This document shows positions 26,094 through 35,407 of a DNA stretch of 64,000 nt, piece by piece (the first letter of the stretch is position 1; each line of letters starts with the position of its first letter). This DNA comes from Sphingobacterium zeae (GTDB taxonomy: Bacteria; Bacteroidota; Bacteroidia; Sphingobacteriales; Sphingobacteriaceae): the NCBI RefSeq assembly GCF_030818895.1, contig NZ_JAUTBA010000001.1:2356001-2420000 (forward strand), read 5' to 3'. A program made the position numbers and the translations under genes. The notes under the pieces are model-generated. The model did no database searches. It saw nothing but the letters and a program-made list of their open reading frames with translations, and was not told where the DNA came from.

Positions 26094-26888
26094 TTAAATA
26101 ATTTGTAAACTATGACCCGAAAGTAGGAGGGCAAGAATAATAACACCGACGATTATTCGATACCATCCAAATGCTTTAAAACCGTATTTAGTCAAGAAGC
26201 CGATAAAAGACTTAATCGCAACGATTGCGACAACGAAACCAATCAGATTACCTATAATAAGCAAATTAAGCTCTTCCCCATTAAAGGTGTTCCCTTCTTT
26301 AAAGAACTTTAACAGCTTTACAGCAGAAGCACCAAACATCATCGGCAGGGCAAGGAAGAAAGAAAATTCTGCAGCAGCTTTACGTGTCAGTTTTTCGGCC
26401 ATACCACCGATAATTGTGCTAGCAGATCTTGAGGTACCAGGGATTAACGCAAGGCATTGGTATACCCCAATCATAAAAGCTTGTTTGTACGAGACTTTGT
26501 CGGAATCTTCTACGGTTGGCTTGTTAAACCACCTGTCGACGAAAAGTAACACTACGCCGCCCACAACCAACATGATCGCGACCATTAGCGGACTTTCCAA
26601 TAGGGCATCAATATAATCGTTAAAGAGCAACCCCAACACAGATGCAGGAATAGCAGCAATGATCAATTTATAGTAAAATGAGAGCGATTTAAAAAAACGC
26701 TTGTAGTATAATACCAGAACGGACAATATCGTTCCCATCTGGATAACAATCGTAAATAACTTGACAAATGCCGAGGGCTGTATACCCATTAAGGCAGTGG
26801 CTATGATCATATGGCCTGTCGAAGACACAGGCAAAAACTCCGTTAATCCTTCAATGATAGCAAGGATGATCGCTTCAATAATAGACAT
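26094..26888 (-). CDS. uppP: Undecaprenyl-diphosphate phosphatase
   Basis: Inner-membrane phosphatase that recycles undecaprenyl diphosphate for peptidoglycan and surface polysaccharide synthesis. The 264-residue protein carries the two signature regions, EGLTEFLPVSSTGHMII near the N terminus and ALIPGTSRSASTIIGGM near residue 150, and about eight hydrophobic helices. It lies between DUF3098 and truB in the operon. Confidence 0.95.
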   Translation of the reverse strand: MSIIEAIILAIIEGLTEFLPVSSTGHMIIATALMGIQPSAFVKLFTIVIQMGTILSVLVLYYKRFFKSLSFYYKLIIAAIPASVLGLLFNDYIDALLESPLMVAIMLVVGGVVLLFVDRWFNKPTVEDSDKVSYKQAFMIGVYQCLALIPGTSRSASTIIGGMAEKLTRKAAAEFSFFLALPMMFGASAVKLLKFFKEGNTFNGEELNLLIIGNLIGFVVAIVAIKSFIGFLTKYGFKAFGWYRIIVGVIILALLLSGHSLQII

Positions 26889-26910
26889 CTGTTAGAATTA
26901 AGATTATACT

Positions 26911-27150
26911 TTAATTGGATTTGTTCTTGGGACGGTATAAAATTGCTGCAAAGCCTATTGCAAAACCGAGAACAACAACAATCGGCGCCAAAGTAATCTT
27001 GGTGAAGCTATAAATATCGGTTTCACCGGACATCAATGTAAAGCCAATGATTACAACCAACACGCTAGCTATAAACAGTTGATAATTTATTTTGGAGAAT
27101 ACAAATGAACCTTTATTGACTGATTCAGTAGATTTCTTTATTTGAGCCAT
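26911..27150 (-). CDS. DUF3098 small membrane protein
   Basis: A 79-residue protein of a Bacteroidota-specific family. A polar N terminus (MAQIKKSTESVNKGSFVFSK) is followed by two hydrophobic helices (YQLFIASVLVVIIGFTLM and ITLAPIVVVLGFAIGFAAIL) and a short basic tail YRPKNKSN. It starts 4 bases after ftsX and is 22 bases before uppP. The constant position next to ftsX suggests a role in cell division or wall recycling, but no function is known. Confidence 0.85.
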   Translation of the reverse strand: MAQIKKSTESVNKGSFVFSKINYQLFIASVLVVIIGFTLMSGETDIYSFTKITLAPIVVVLGFAIGFAAILYRPKNKSN

Positions 27151-27154
27151 TTTT

Positions 27155-28033
27155 TTATCTGTATAAATCGTTAGATTGTGCCTTTAAGTATTTTGTTACT
27201 GCGAAATACGTGCTAAGTCCCGAGATGAGAATACCAATGAGGATTACTCCTAAAAATATTACAGCAAATTCAAACCAGTTGCGTAAAAATACCAGTTCAG
27301 GTATTTGCTGTTGCGCAAACTTCAAGGTTAAAATAAGCAGTAGAATCGCGATCAAGGAACCGAGCAAACCATGAATAATACCATACGTTATAAATGGTTT
27401 ACGGATAAAGTTTTTAGTAGCCCCAATGAGCTGCATACTTTTAATTAAGAAACGTTGCGAGTAAATCGCTAGACGTATCGTATTGTTAATTAGAGCGACG
27501 GCTATAATTAGCAGGATAACAGCAAAAGCTAATACAATCATCCCTATGATCCGGACGTTTTTGTTCACCATGTCGATCAGAGACTCCTGATAAACCACCT
27601 CTTTAATTTTATTGTTTTTGGAGATTTTCTCAATAAAAGTTTTAATACTATCTGTATTGGCATAATTCTCTTTCATATAAACATCTAAAGAAGGTAAAAG
27701 AGGGTTATGTCCCAGATACTGTACGAAATCTTCGCCAAGGTCTTCCTTTAGATTTTTTGCTGCTAACTCTTTACTGATATATTCGGTACGAAGCACATAG
27801 GTATCTTTTTCGAGGTCTTTTTGCAATGAAAGAACATCACCTTCGCTCGTACCATCGTTCACAATGACATTTAAGACGATATTTTCCTTAACGTATTTCG
27901 ATAGATTTTTAGCATGCACCAAGAGCAATCCCAACATACCTGTTACCAATAACACCAGAGCGATGCTAATAACCGTAGATACATATACAGATTTTGTTTT
28001 TCTTTTTTGTGTGCTTAATTCGTATTCTGGCAT
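27155..28033 (-). CDS. ftsX: Cell division protein FtsX
   Basis: Membrane subunit of the FtsEX complex, which couples the division site to peptidoglycan hydrolases. The 292-residue protein has one N-terminal membrane helix (about 20-42), an extracytoplasmic domain (about 45-165), and three C-terminal helices with the motif NNTIRLAIYSQRFLIKSMQLIGAT (split here) typical of FtsX. ftsE is not in this window, so it is encoded elsewhere, as often in Bacteroidota. It is the first gene of the operon that continues with DUF3098, uppP, truB and ribF. Confidence 0.92.
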   Translation of the reverse strand: MPEYELSTQKRKTKSVYVSTVISIALVLLVTGMLGLLLVHAKNLSKYVKENIVLNVIVNDGTSEGDVLSLQKDLEKDTYVLRTEYISKELAAKNLKEDLGEDFVQYLGHNPLLPSLDVYMKENYANTDSIKTFIEKISKNNKIKEVVYQESLIDMVNKNVRIIGMIVLAFAVILLIIAVALINNTIRLAIYSQRFLIKSMQLIGATKNFIRKPFITYGIIHGLLGSLIAILLLILTLKFAQQQIPELVFLRNWFEFAVIFLGVILIGILISGLSTYFAVTKYLKAQSNDLYR

Positions 28034-28250
28034 AATAAGCGAAAATTTATTTGCGAAAGTAACTATTTGAGTGGAAGATTTCGAATTAATCTTGTAATTA
28101 CTTTGATAAAAATCAATTCGAACCCTGTTTTCTACCTATGCTTAATTAACTTTTCAATACTATAATTTATTGTTCAAACTACAAAACTTTTATCACATTT
28201 CAGTATTAAATCGTAATTTCGCCAGTCATAAAAATTCCTTAAGAATAAAA

Positions 28251-31034
28251 ATGGAGTATAATCACAAATCATTAGAGAAAAAGTGGCAAAAATTCTGGGC
28301 GGATCATCAAACGTTTAAAACGTCTGATACGCAACAAAAGCCAAAATACTATGTATTGGATATGTTTCCTTATCCTTCCGGAGCGGGGTTGCACGTTGGT
28401 CATCCACTGGGCTATATTGCTTCGGATATCTTTTCCAGGTATAAACGTTTAAAAGGATTTAATGTATTGCATCCGATGGGGTATGATTCGTTTGGTCTTC
28501 CTGCGGAGCAATATGCGATTCAAACGGGCCAGCATCCAGCTGTAACGACTGAAGTCAATATCAATCGTTATCGGGAACAGATGGATAATATTGGATTCTC
28601 TTATGATTGGAGCCGCGAAGTGCGTACTTCAGATCCTTCGTATTACAAATGGACGCAATGGATTTTTATGAGATTGTTTGATTCTTGGTATAATAAAGAA
28701 TCAGATAAAGCCGAACCGATCGAAACGTTGATTGCAAGGTTTGCTAAAAATGGCTCTGCCGCTATTGCAGCAGTTGCTGATGAAGATATTTTGGAATTTA
28801 GCGCTGAAGATTGGAAATCTTTTGATGAAGAAAAACAACAACGTGAATTGCTGAAGTACCGGATTGCTTATTTACGTGAAAGTACAGTAAATTGGTGTGC
28901 TGCGCTGGGCACAGTATTAGCGAATGACGAGGTAATCAATGGGGTTTCTGAGCGTGGAGGATTTCCCGTCGAGCAAAAGAAGATGATGCAATGGTCTATG
29001 CGTATCACGGCTTATGCCGATCGCCTACTAAGCGGATTGGATACGGTTGATTGGCCCGAACCTTTGATAGAAATGCAACGTAACTGGATCGGAAAATCTG
29101 TGGGCGCTTCTGTGAAATTTCCCGTACCTCAATTAGATACGGTCATCGAAGTTTTTACGACGCGTGTAGATACGATTTTTGGTGTTTCATTTGTCGTTTT
29201 AGCTCCAGAGCACGAATTGGTACCAGCATTGACTACCCCTCAGCAACAATCGGAAGTAAATAACTATATCGAGAAAACTTCCAAAAAATCTGAATTGGAT
29301 CGTATGGCTGATACGAAAACAGTTTCAGGAGCTTTTACAGGATCGTATGCCAAGCACCCACTTTCGGGACAAGACGTACAGATTTGGATCGCAGATTATG
29401 TATTAGCCGGTTATGGAACAGGTGCTGTTATGGCTGTACCTAGTGGCGATCAACGGGATTATGTATTCGCTAAACACTTCGACCTTCCTATTATTCCTAT
29501 TTCAGATATCCAAAATATTGAGGAACAAGCTGATCCCAATAAGGATGGAAAATATATTAATTCCGATTTTATCAATGGTATGACTTATCAAGAAGCTGTT
29601 CCTGCTTTAATTGCGAAGTTGGAGGCGATCAAATTGGGTAAGGCGAAAATAAACTTCCGTATGCGCGATGCTATTTTTGGACGTCAGCGCTATTGGGGCG
29701 AACCCGTGCCTGTATACTTTAAAAATGGATTACCTTATTTAATTAAAGAGGAAGAATTGCCCCTATTATTGCCCGAAGTTGATAAATATTTGCCAACTGA
29801 ATCAGGCGAACCTCCTTTGGCAAGGGCAAAAGGTTGGAAATATGAAGATCAATATGAGTATGAATTGAGTACAATGCCCGGATGGGCAGGCTCTTCGTGG
29901 TATTGGTTTAGATATATGGATCCGAAAAACGACGGCGACTTTGTGTCAAAAGAAGCGGTAGACTATTGGAAAGCAGTAGATTTATATATCGGTGGTTCGG
30001 AGCATGCTACCGGGCACCTGTTGTATTCGCGCTTTTGGAATAAATTCTTAAAAGATTTGGGCTACCAGAATGAAGAAGAACCATTCCGTAAATTGATTAA
30101 TCAGGGAATGATTCAAGGGCGTTCCAATTTTGTATATCGTGTGTTGGATGAGGACGGGAGAGGTACAAATCAATTTGTGTCTTACGGGTTGAGAGATGAA
30201 TATAAAACGATACCGTTACATGTTGACGTGAATATTGTCCAAAATGACGTGTTGGATTTGGAAAAATTCAAAAACTTCAGACCTGATTTTTCAAATGCTG
30301 AATTTGTATTGGAGAATGGTAAGTATATCTGCGGTAGCGAAGTGGAAAAAATGTCGAAGTCCAAATTCAATGTAGTGAACCCAGATGATATTATCGAATC
30401 ATATGGAGCGGACACACTGCGTCTGTACGAAATGTTTTTGGGGCCTTTGGAACAAGCTAAACCTTGGAATACGAACGGTATAGAGGGAGTTTACAAGTTC
30501 TTACGTAAGGTATGGCGTCTGTTTCATGATGCAGAGGGCAATTTCAATGTTTCCGACGAAGAGCCTACAAAAGCAGAATTTAAAGCCTTACATAAGATTA
30601 TTAAAAAGGTGGAAGACGATATTGAGCGTTTTTCTTTCAATACTTCGGTTTCAGCATTTATGATCTGTGTGAATGATTTAACGGATTTAAAATGCAATAA
30701 GCGACAGATACTGGAACCATTCATTGTCACCCTCCAACCGTATGCGCCGCACATTACAGAAGAGCTGTGGACGCTATTAGGAAATGAAGCCGGTACACTT
30801 TCTTCCGCTTCTTACCCTAAATTTAGACCGGAATATTTAGTCGAATCAGAATTTGCGTATCCGGTATCCTTCAATGGAAAAATGAAATTCAATCTATCGC
30901 TAGCGCTCGATCTAGATCAAAAGACGATCGAAGATATCATTAGAGCACATGGCGATGTACAACGTCATCTAGATGGCAAAGCCATAAAAAAGATTATTTT
31001 TGTTAAAGGGAAAATAATCAATATTGTGATCTAA
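28251..31034 (+). CDS. leuS: Leucyl-tRNA synthetase
   Basis: Charges tRNA-Leu. From ATG at 28251 ([16 protein letters not shown]) the product has 927 residues. The class I HIGH motif appears as HVGHPLGY near residue 50, the CP1 editing domain follows in the middle, and [12 protein letters not shown] carries the KMSKS loop near residue 700. A frame reading in from 28170 adds 27 residues with no homology-like character and is rejected. It stands alone with a terminator after it. An insertion before the KMSKS loop (about 620-690) is normal for Bacteroidota LeuS. Confidence 0.96.
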   Translation: MEYNHKSLEKKWQKFWADHQTFKTSDTQQKPKYYVLDMFPYPSGAGLHVGHPLGYIASDIFSRYKRLKGFNVLHPMGYDSFGLPAEQYAIQTGQHPAVTTEVNINRYREQMDNIGFSYDWSREVRTSDPSYYKWTQWIFMRLFDSWYNKESDKAEPIETLIARFAKNGSAAIAAVADEDILEFSAEDWKSFDEEKQQRELLKYRIAYLRESTVNWCAALGTVLANDEVINGVSERGGFPVEQKKMMQWSMRITAYADRLLSGLDTVDWPEPLIEMQRNWIGKSVGASVKFPVPQLDTVIEVFTTRVDTIFGVSFVVLAPEHELVPALTTPQQQSEVNNYIEKTSKKSELDRMADTKTVSGAFTGSYAKHPLSGQDVQIWIADYVLAGYGTGAVMAVPSGDQRDYVFAKHFDLPIIPISDIQNIEEQADPNKDGKYINSDFINGMTYQEAVPALIAKLEAIKLGKAKINFRMRDAIFGRQRYWGEPVPVYFKNGLPYLIKEEELPLLLPEVDKYLPTESGEPPLARAKGWKYEDQYEYELSTMPGWAGSSWYWFRYMDPKNDGDFVSKEAVDYWKAVDLYIGGSEHATGHLLYSRFWNKFLKDLGYQNEEEPFRKLINQGMIQGRSNFVYRVLDEDGRGTNQFVSYGLRDEYKTIPLHVDVNIVQNDVLDLEKFKNFRPDFSNAEFVLENGKYICGSEVEKMSKSKFNVVNPDDIIESYGADTLRLYEMFLGPLEQAKPWNTNGIEGVYKFLRKVWRLFHDAEGNFNVSDEEPTKAEFKALHKIIKKVEDDIERFSFNTSVSAFMICVNDLTDLKCNKRQILEPFIVTLQPYAPHITEELWTLLGNEAGTLSSASYPKFRPEYLVESEFAYPVSFNGKMKFNLSLALDLDQKTIEDIIRAHGDVQRHLDGKAIKKIIFVKGKIINIVI

Positions 31035-31050
31035 CCAGATTCACTTTCAA

Positions 31051-31089
31051 AAAAAAGCCGTTTTATCTTCTCGATAAAACGGCTTTTTT
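31051..31089. terminator. Bidirectional terminator after leuS
   Basis: Perfect 17-bp stem (AAAAAAGCCGTTTTATC and complement) with loop TTCTC; A-run and T-run flanks make it work on both strands for the convergent leuS and GNAT genes. Confidence 0.92.
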
Positions 31090-31369
31090 ATGCTAATACA
31101 TCTTGAAACGCTATTGTCTTTTCAAAGATTGCTTTGGCATATGGACAATTAGGAACAATTTTTGCGTCGTTCTTTCGTGCATAGTCAACTGCCTCCAGTA
31201 CTAATTTTTTGCCTACACTCATTCCTCTGTATTCTTCGTACACTTCCGTGTGGTCAATCGAAAATTCATGATCGTTTTGCCACGTGTACTCTAAAATTCC
31301 GGCTTCATTATTTTCAATTTCTGCAACGAAATTACCTTTTTCGTCTGTCTCAATGTTTTTTATTTCCAT
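31088..31369 (-). CDS. Small GNAT protein (YjdJ/COG2388 type)
   Basis: A 93-residue minimal GNAT-fold protein. It has the beta strands FVAEIENNEAGILEYTWQ, the acetyl-CoA binding region EEYRGMSVGKKLVLEAVDYARK, and NCPYAKAIFEK at the end, which is the hallmark of the COG2388 family. It is about half the length of a normal acetyltransferase. Its substrate is unknown. The stop overlaps the leuS terminator by two bases. Confidence 0.88.
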   Translation of the reverse strand: MEIKNIETDEKGNFVAEIENNEAGILEYTWQNDHEFSIDHTEVYEEYRGMSVGKKLVLEAVDYARKNDAKIVPNCPYAKAIFEKTIAFQDVLA

Positions 31370-31558
31370 AATTTTTTTTAAAAAATAACGTCTTAAAGGA
31401 CGTTTTGTTTTATGTAATTTTTATTTTTTTGCTCACTGTCATGTTTGTCTAATTCGCACTTCTTTTGCATCTACCCATGATTAAAGCAAAGCACTTGTTA
31501 TCGTGCAACAGTAAAGCGAATAAGGATAGGCAATATGTATTTTTTAAAGAATTTTTCG

Positions 31559-31566
31559 TATATTTG
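31559..31566 (+). promoter_or_regulatory. Promoter -7 element of the cold-shock-domain gene
   Basis: TATATTTG fits TAnnTTTG. A start near 31571 would leave a 5' leader of about 90 bases, in keeping with the structured leaders of cold-shock genes. Confidence 0.5.
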
Positions 31567-31662
31567 CAATTATCTCCTCAGAATAAATCGCATTTTTATC
31601 TTTTCAACGAAGCTCTAAAGGTCCGAAACCTCCGCGGGAACATTTACTTTAATCCATATTGA

Positions 31663-32088
31663 ATGAGCAAAAGCCAAATCACATTTAACAAAAAAGAACG
31701 AGAAAAAAAGAAATTACTCAAGAAACAGCAAAAAAATGAGAAAAAGGAATTCAATAAAACAAACAATGACAAGGGAAAATCTTTGGAAGAATTGTTTGCT
31801 TATGTTGATGAACATGGGAATATCTCAGACAGACCTGCAATAAAATTGAAAGAAGGTGAGAGTCCAAGTATGGTCTCAAATCATCATGATGAGTATTCCT
31901 TTGGAAAAGTCGTGCACTATAATAACGATTCCAACTATGGATTCATCAGAGACAATGAAACGCAGCAATCTGTTTATTTCAACGACCGCCTGGTCGGGCA
32001 GAAATTGAATTTAAATCAGAAAGTGAAGTTTAAATTTAAGAGTGCTAAGCAAGGCGCGCAAGTGACTGAAGTCTTGATCGAATACTAG
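31663..32088 (+). CDS. Cold-shock-domain protein with basic N-terminal extension
   Basis: A 141-residue protein. Residues 1-40 are extremely Lys-rich and coiled-coil or disordered in look (KKEREKKKLLKKQQKNEKK). Residues 76-141 form a cold-shock/S1-like beta barrel with FGKVVHYNNDSNYGFIRDNE, in which the RNP1-like segment SNYGFIRD stands for the canonical KGFGFI. The second half QQSVYFNDRLVGQKL and KVKFKFKSAKQGAQVTEV completes the barrel. It probably binds single-stranded RNA. A terminator follows at 32136. Confidence 0.8.
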   Translation: MSKSQITFNKKEREKKKLLKKQQKNEKKEFNKTNNDKGKSLEELFAYVDEHGNISDRPAIKLKEGESPSMVSNHHDEYSFGKVVHYNNDSNYGFIRDNETQQSVYFNDRLVGQKLNLNQKVKFKFKSAKQGAQVTEVLIEY

Positions 32089-32135
32089 CAAGAAGAAAAA
32101 ACACTGGAAATTTCAGGTGTTTATGATAGTAAGGC

Positions 32136-32183
32136 CCTTTGTTTGATGTCAAAGTTGTTGAAGTCAAACAAAGGTTTTTTTTT
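32136..32183 (+). terminator. Intrinsic terminator after the cold-shock gene
   Basis: Perfect 11-bp stem CCTTTGTTTGA / TCAAACAAAGG with a 17-base loop, followed by nine T. Confidence 0.88.
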
Positions 32184-32275
32184 GCATTTTTATTACTGTG
32201 CATAGGAAACAGACCAATCCTCCTAATATGATTTATGGCATGGTTACATGATTTACTTTTTGCGCAGCTCTTACG

Positions 32276-32782
32276 TTACCGATTCGTTTTCCATTCAGAT
32301 TTACAAATCTGCATGTTGAGGCTTTTCCAGGTTTCATCCTCAATTGATACTTCCGAACTAATGTTTTCGTTGATCCGAAAACCTACTCCTTCATAGCATC
32401 GAATCGCGCTGGAATTCCATTCATAGACATTCAGATCAGCTGTGTCATAGTTGCCGTCTATAAAAAGTAGCTTAAGGAGTGCATTTACAGTGCTTTTGCC
32501 ATAGCCTCTATTCCGTTTGGAGCTTTTTGCAATTAAAATACGGCAAAGTCTTGGGGTGTGCCGCTCGAAGTTTAATTCACAATGTCCAATAATTTCTTTA
32601 GTTGCTGTATCAGTTATCTTAAAGATTTGTCGCTTTGGATCTCTAATGTATTTTTCAAGTTGCTGGTCGGTAAGCGGAAAAGAAAAATAAGGCCCTGCAA
32701 ACTGCAATAGTTCCCTTGCTGATCCAATCCACGATTTAAATAGTGGGAAATCTGACTTTTCGAATTGAAGGAGTGTTATCAT
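32276..32782 (-). CDS. GNAT-family N-acetyltransferase
   Basis: A 168-residue acetyltransferase resembling RimJ/RimL-type enzymes. It shows the substrate side DFPLFKSWIGSARELLQFAG, the strand HCELNFERHTPRLCRILI, the acetyl-CoA loop SKRNRGYGKSTVNALLKLLF and NVYEWNSSAIRCYEGVGFRI. Its start lies 119 bases from the divergent SRPBCC gene. Substrate is unknown. Confidence 0.87.
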   Translation of the reverse strand: MITLLQFEKSDFPLFKSWIGSARELLQFAGPYFSFPLTDQQLEKYIRDPKRQIFKITDTATKEIIGHCELNFERHTPRLCRILIAKSSKRNRGYGKSTVNALLKLLFIDGNYDTADLNVYEWNSSAIRCYEGVGFRINENISSEVSIEDETWKSLNMQICKSEWKTNR

Positions 32783-32901
32783 GATTGTTGTTTTTTGTAG
32801 CCATTCGGATAGCGAAGATCCAATTTAGACAATTTTGGCAACCGATTCCAAAAATAACCCCTAATTTTACGAAATTGATATACAATTTATTACCAGACAT
32901 T

Positions 32902-33393
32902 ATGCCGCAGCTTATTTTAAATACCATGATAGACGCTCCTTTATCTGTCGTTTTCGACTTGTCACGTAGTATTGATCTGCATAAGTATTCTGCAAAGAAA
33001 ACTGGAGAGGAGGCAATCGGAGGGGTGACGACTGGCTTGATGGAGATGGGACAGCAGGTTCGGTGGCGTGCAAGACATCTCGGGGTCAGACAAACCTTAA
33101 CTGTGCGGATAACTGCTATGGAAAGGCCTTATTTTTTTGAAGATAAAATGATCCACGGGATCTTTTGTTTCATGGAGCATCAGCATTTCTTCGAAGAAGT
33201 TGAACATGGAAAAATAATTATGCGCGATATTTTTAATTTCGAGGCACCGTTTGGGGTTTTGGGAAGACTTGCAGAATGTCTTTTTTTAACACGTTATATG
33301 CGACGCTTTCTTGAGGAGCGCAATCAGGTAATCAAAGAAGTTGCTGAATCAGGTCGTTATATAGCCTATATTCCAGACGAGCTTTTTTACTAG
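32902..33393 (+). CDS. SRPBCC (START-like) family protein
   Basis: From ATG at 32902 (MPQLILNTMIDAPLSVVFDL) the product is 163 residues with the SRPBCC helix-grip fold: first strand LILNTMIDAP, the segment SRSIDLHKYSAKKTGEEAIGG, WRARHLGVRQTLTVRITAMERP, and a long C-terminal helix. Proteins of this type with FFEDKMIHGIFCFMEHQHFFE are often annotated as cell-division-inhibitor-like; no ligand is known. A frame extended to 32785 would overlap the divergent GNAT promoter and is rejected. Confidence 0.85.
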   Translation: MPQLILNTMIDAPLSVVFDLSRSIDLHKYSAKKTGEEAIGGVTTGLMEMGQQVRWRARHLGVRQTLTVRITAMERPYFFEDKMIHGIFCFMEHQHFFEEVEHGKIIMRDIFNFEAPFGVLGRLAECLFLTRYMRRFLEERNQVIKEVAESGRYIAYIPDELFY

Positions 33394-33511
33394 TGGGCGA
33401 AAGATTGATTGCCTTCGGTTAGCGCATTTTGCTATTGGTCTAAAATTTTATCGAAGGTAGCGTTGAACTTTCCTATTGTTTTCCCGAAACAATTCCTGCG
33501 CTTTCCTGTAT

Positions 33512-34132
33512 TTAATCATTCCGTGCAACGACAACCAGATTTGGATTTTTCTCACGAAGTTGCTCCTGTAAGAAGTCAAATGCCCCTTTTTGATTCATTG
33601 TAACTTGGTGGATTTTGTTGAATTCATTGTAGAAATAGACGCGATAGCTATTAGGGCCCCGGTAATTGCGCATGATTTTCGTTTCAATGCGATGGATCTG
33701 ATTAATTTCAATACGTTTATTTCCGATCAGCGGGAAGAACAGCAGCTCATTTTTAAAAAAAACATAAGGCGCTATCGCTGAAAAGATGCGGGTCAATCGT
33801 TTGGTGTATTGCTCGTAGGTAGCAAGGTCATCGATGTTTAGGTATTGTAATGCCCGAATAAATTTTTGGTTCTTCCTATAAACTACCCAGCTTAAAAGCC
33901 CAAATACAAAACCTAAATAAATGAAAAGAAACGATAGGGTAGGGAGTGATTTGTAGAAAAATGTAAGCCTATCTTCACTGCCTAACCAGTGTTGAAAAAA
34001 GGCGGACAGGAAAAATCCGTAGGAAAATGCGAACATCGTGATGAAAATTCCGACGATTACATTGCGGGTCTTCCTGATCTTTTTAAGCTCTGTTTTTAAG
34101 AAAAATTGCAATGCTGAAGGTTCGTAGCGCAT
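33512..34132 (-). CDS. Membrane protein of unknown function, 206 aa
   Basis: Not recognised. Two hydrophobic segments near residues 25-50 (VIVGIFITMFAFSYGFFLSAFF) [split] and 64-90 (SLPTLSFLFIYLGFVFGLLSWVV) form a hairpin, flanked by a basic N-terminal helix (KTELKKIRKTRN). The C-terminal 110 residues are soluble, with YVFFKNELLFFPLIGNKRI and IHRIETKIMRNYRG suggesting a PH-like or bPH2 domain. It is monocistronic as far as can be seen, with a gene-poor stretch upstream. Confidence 0.75.
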   Translation of the reverse strand: MRYEPSALQFFLKTELKKIRKTRNVIVGIFITMFAFSYGFFLSAFFQHWLGSEDRLTFFYKSLPTLSFLFIYLGFVFGLLSWVVYRKNQKFIRALQYLNIDDLATYEQYTKRLTRIFSAIAPYVFFKNELLFFPLIGNKRIEINQIHRIETKIMRNYRGPNSYRVYFYNEFNKIHQVTMNQKGAFDFLQEQLREKNPNLVVVARND

Positions 34133-34361
34133 GAAGTTTTTAAAAATTTAAATATAGTAAAATGGTTTGTGTTCTAATGTGAAAATTAAATCTTAACAAT
34201 TTATAAGCCGCTTTTATATGATGTGTAGCTTTATATTTTGCTAGTTATCTAATTGTATTATAAATTTCTATGTTTTTAATAGGTTGCCTTTGGGTTGTTT
34301 ACTATTTTTTAAACTTATTATTTACTGATGCGAAGCATCTTATTTTCAATTTTTTGCTCTT

Positions 34362-34544
34362 GTGGCTGACACCACGCGGTTAAGCTGTTTTAGCGCGTGT
34401 ATCCTTTTATTTTTATTGACGGCCTTTGGGGCTAGAGAAGTAGAAGATGCTGTCTTAAATCAATTAAAAATACGCTTAACAGCTATATCTTATGGCAATA
34501 TTATATTTGCTGCTCTTAATTTCATCATCTATTCACAAGGATAG
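34362..34544 (+). pseudogene. Possible membrane-protein remnant
   Basis: A 60-residue frame with a GTG start encodes CILLFLLTAFGAREVED, then QLKIRLTAISYGNIIFAALN and ends FIIYSQG. Two hydrophobic segments separated by a charged one look like the tail of a multi-pass protein. The frame is open a little further upstream without a start. It stands alone in gene-poor DNA, so it may be the relic of a deleted gene, or chance. Confidence 0.3.
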
Positions 34545-34791
34545 GTAAGATTTCTATTGGTTAAGCGTTTCTTTTTCCACAGTTCCATTTAGAGGCTTTG
34601 TAGCCATTTTTAATTTTCCGCAATATGAGTATGCGTGAATTTCCGTTTATTGCATTAGATCGCATCAAATACCTGCTAAATCGAAAGTTTGCACATTGCC
34701 TGGATCAATTCGGTCTATGTCGATTTACATCAATGTACCATGGACAAGCCGAAAGAGGTATATGGTAGGCGATCGCTCCAAACCGATGCTA

Positions 34792-34847
34792 TTTAATACG
34801 GGACAAGGGGTGGATAAAATTTTATCCACCCCTTGTCCCGTATTAAA
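34792..34847. repeat. 56-bp perfect palindrome
   Basis: Two 28-base arms with no spacer: left arm begins TTTAATACGGGAC and ends GGGGTGGATAAAA, right arm is its exact complement. In RNA it would fold into a very stable hairpin with an AAAAUUUU tip. Downstream is AT-rich with ACTTTTTTATT, so it could work as a terminator, but no gene lies beside it. Confidence 0.9.
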
Positions 34848-35369
34848 ATATGCCTTTAAAAACTTTTTTATTGCTAATTTTTTTATTTAATTAAAATCGA
34901 CAAAGTATTGTTTTTCAATTTTTAATCATTATTATGTGTAGTATTTTTGTAACCTTATGCTATATCATGTGAAATCGCTCTTATAGTCAGTAAATAATCT
35001 TCTTTTTTTACTATTTAATCCAAAGGAAAGATGAAATAAAGGTGTAGGCATAGCAATATAGGCTCTTAGAAAATGTAATCATTTTCCTTGTTTGTAGTGC
35101 TGCGTAACTATAATGTGTATTATCCTCAATCGGTTATATTGAGACGGTAGTTCATTGTCATACCGATTCCGACATATGACTGTTGCTTATGTTTTAGGGA
35201 ATTTATCAGTTTATAAGGCGATCGTATCGATTGAAGTTGGGGTGCGGTAGATACTATTTTTTTTAACTATTTTTTTAATATAAAAATCTTATTTTCAGTA
35301 CTATTGTGTAGTTTATATATATTCATGGTTACTATTTAAAATAACAACATCTGGACATGACAATTACAC

Positions 35370-35385
35370 TGCAAACATGTTTGCA
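35370..35385. promoter_or_regulatory. 16-bp perfect palindrome TGCAAACATGTTTGCA
   Basis: Operator-like palindrome 22 bases past the Rrf2-family stop. No promoter was found next to it. It shares TTTGCA with the TTTGCAAATG sites near the hmp and Rrf2 promoters. Confidence 0.4.
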
Positions 35386-35407
35386 ATCTTAATCTTTAGC
35401 CTGATTA

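Larger units (their letters stand above)
34133..35407. other. Gene-poor stretch of about 1.27 kb
   Basis: No convincing complete gene on either strand. It holds a 60-codon membrane-protein-like remnant (34362-34544), a 56-bp perfect palindrome (34792-34847), a 16-bp palindrome near the Rrf2 gene (35370-35385), and a 47-codon frame at 34625-34768 with no family look. The rest is AT-rich, with several T-tracts. Confidence 0.6.

Noticed and set aside
28170..28250. Upstream extension of leuS
   Set aside because: 27 residues without family similarity; ATG at 28251 gives the canonical LeuS N terminus.
32785..32901. N-terminal extension of the SRPBCC protein
   Set aside because: It crosses the divergent GNAT promoter region and the sequence has no conserved character; the ATG at 32902 gives the family start.
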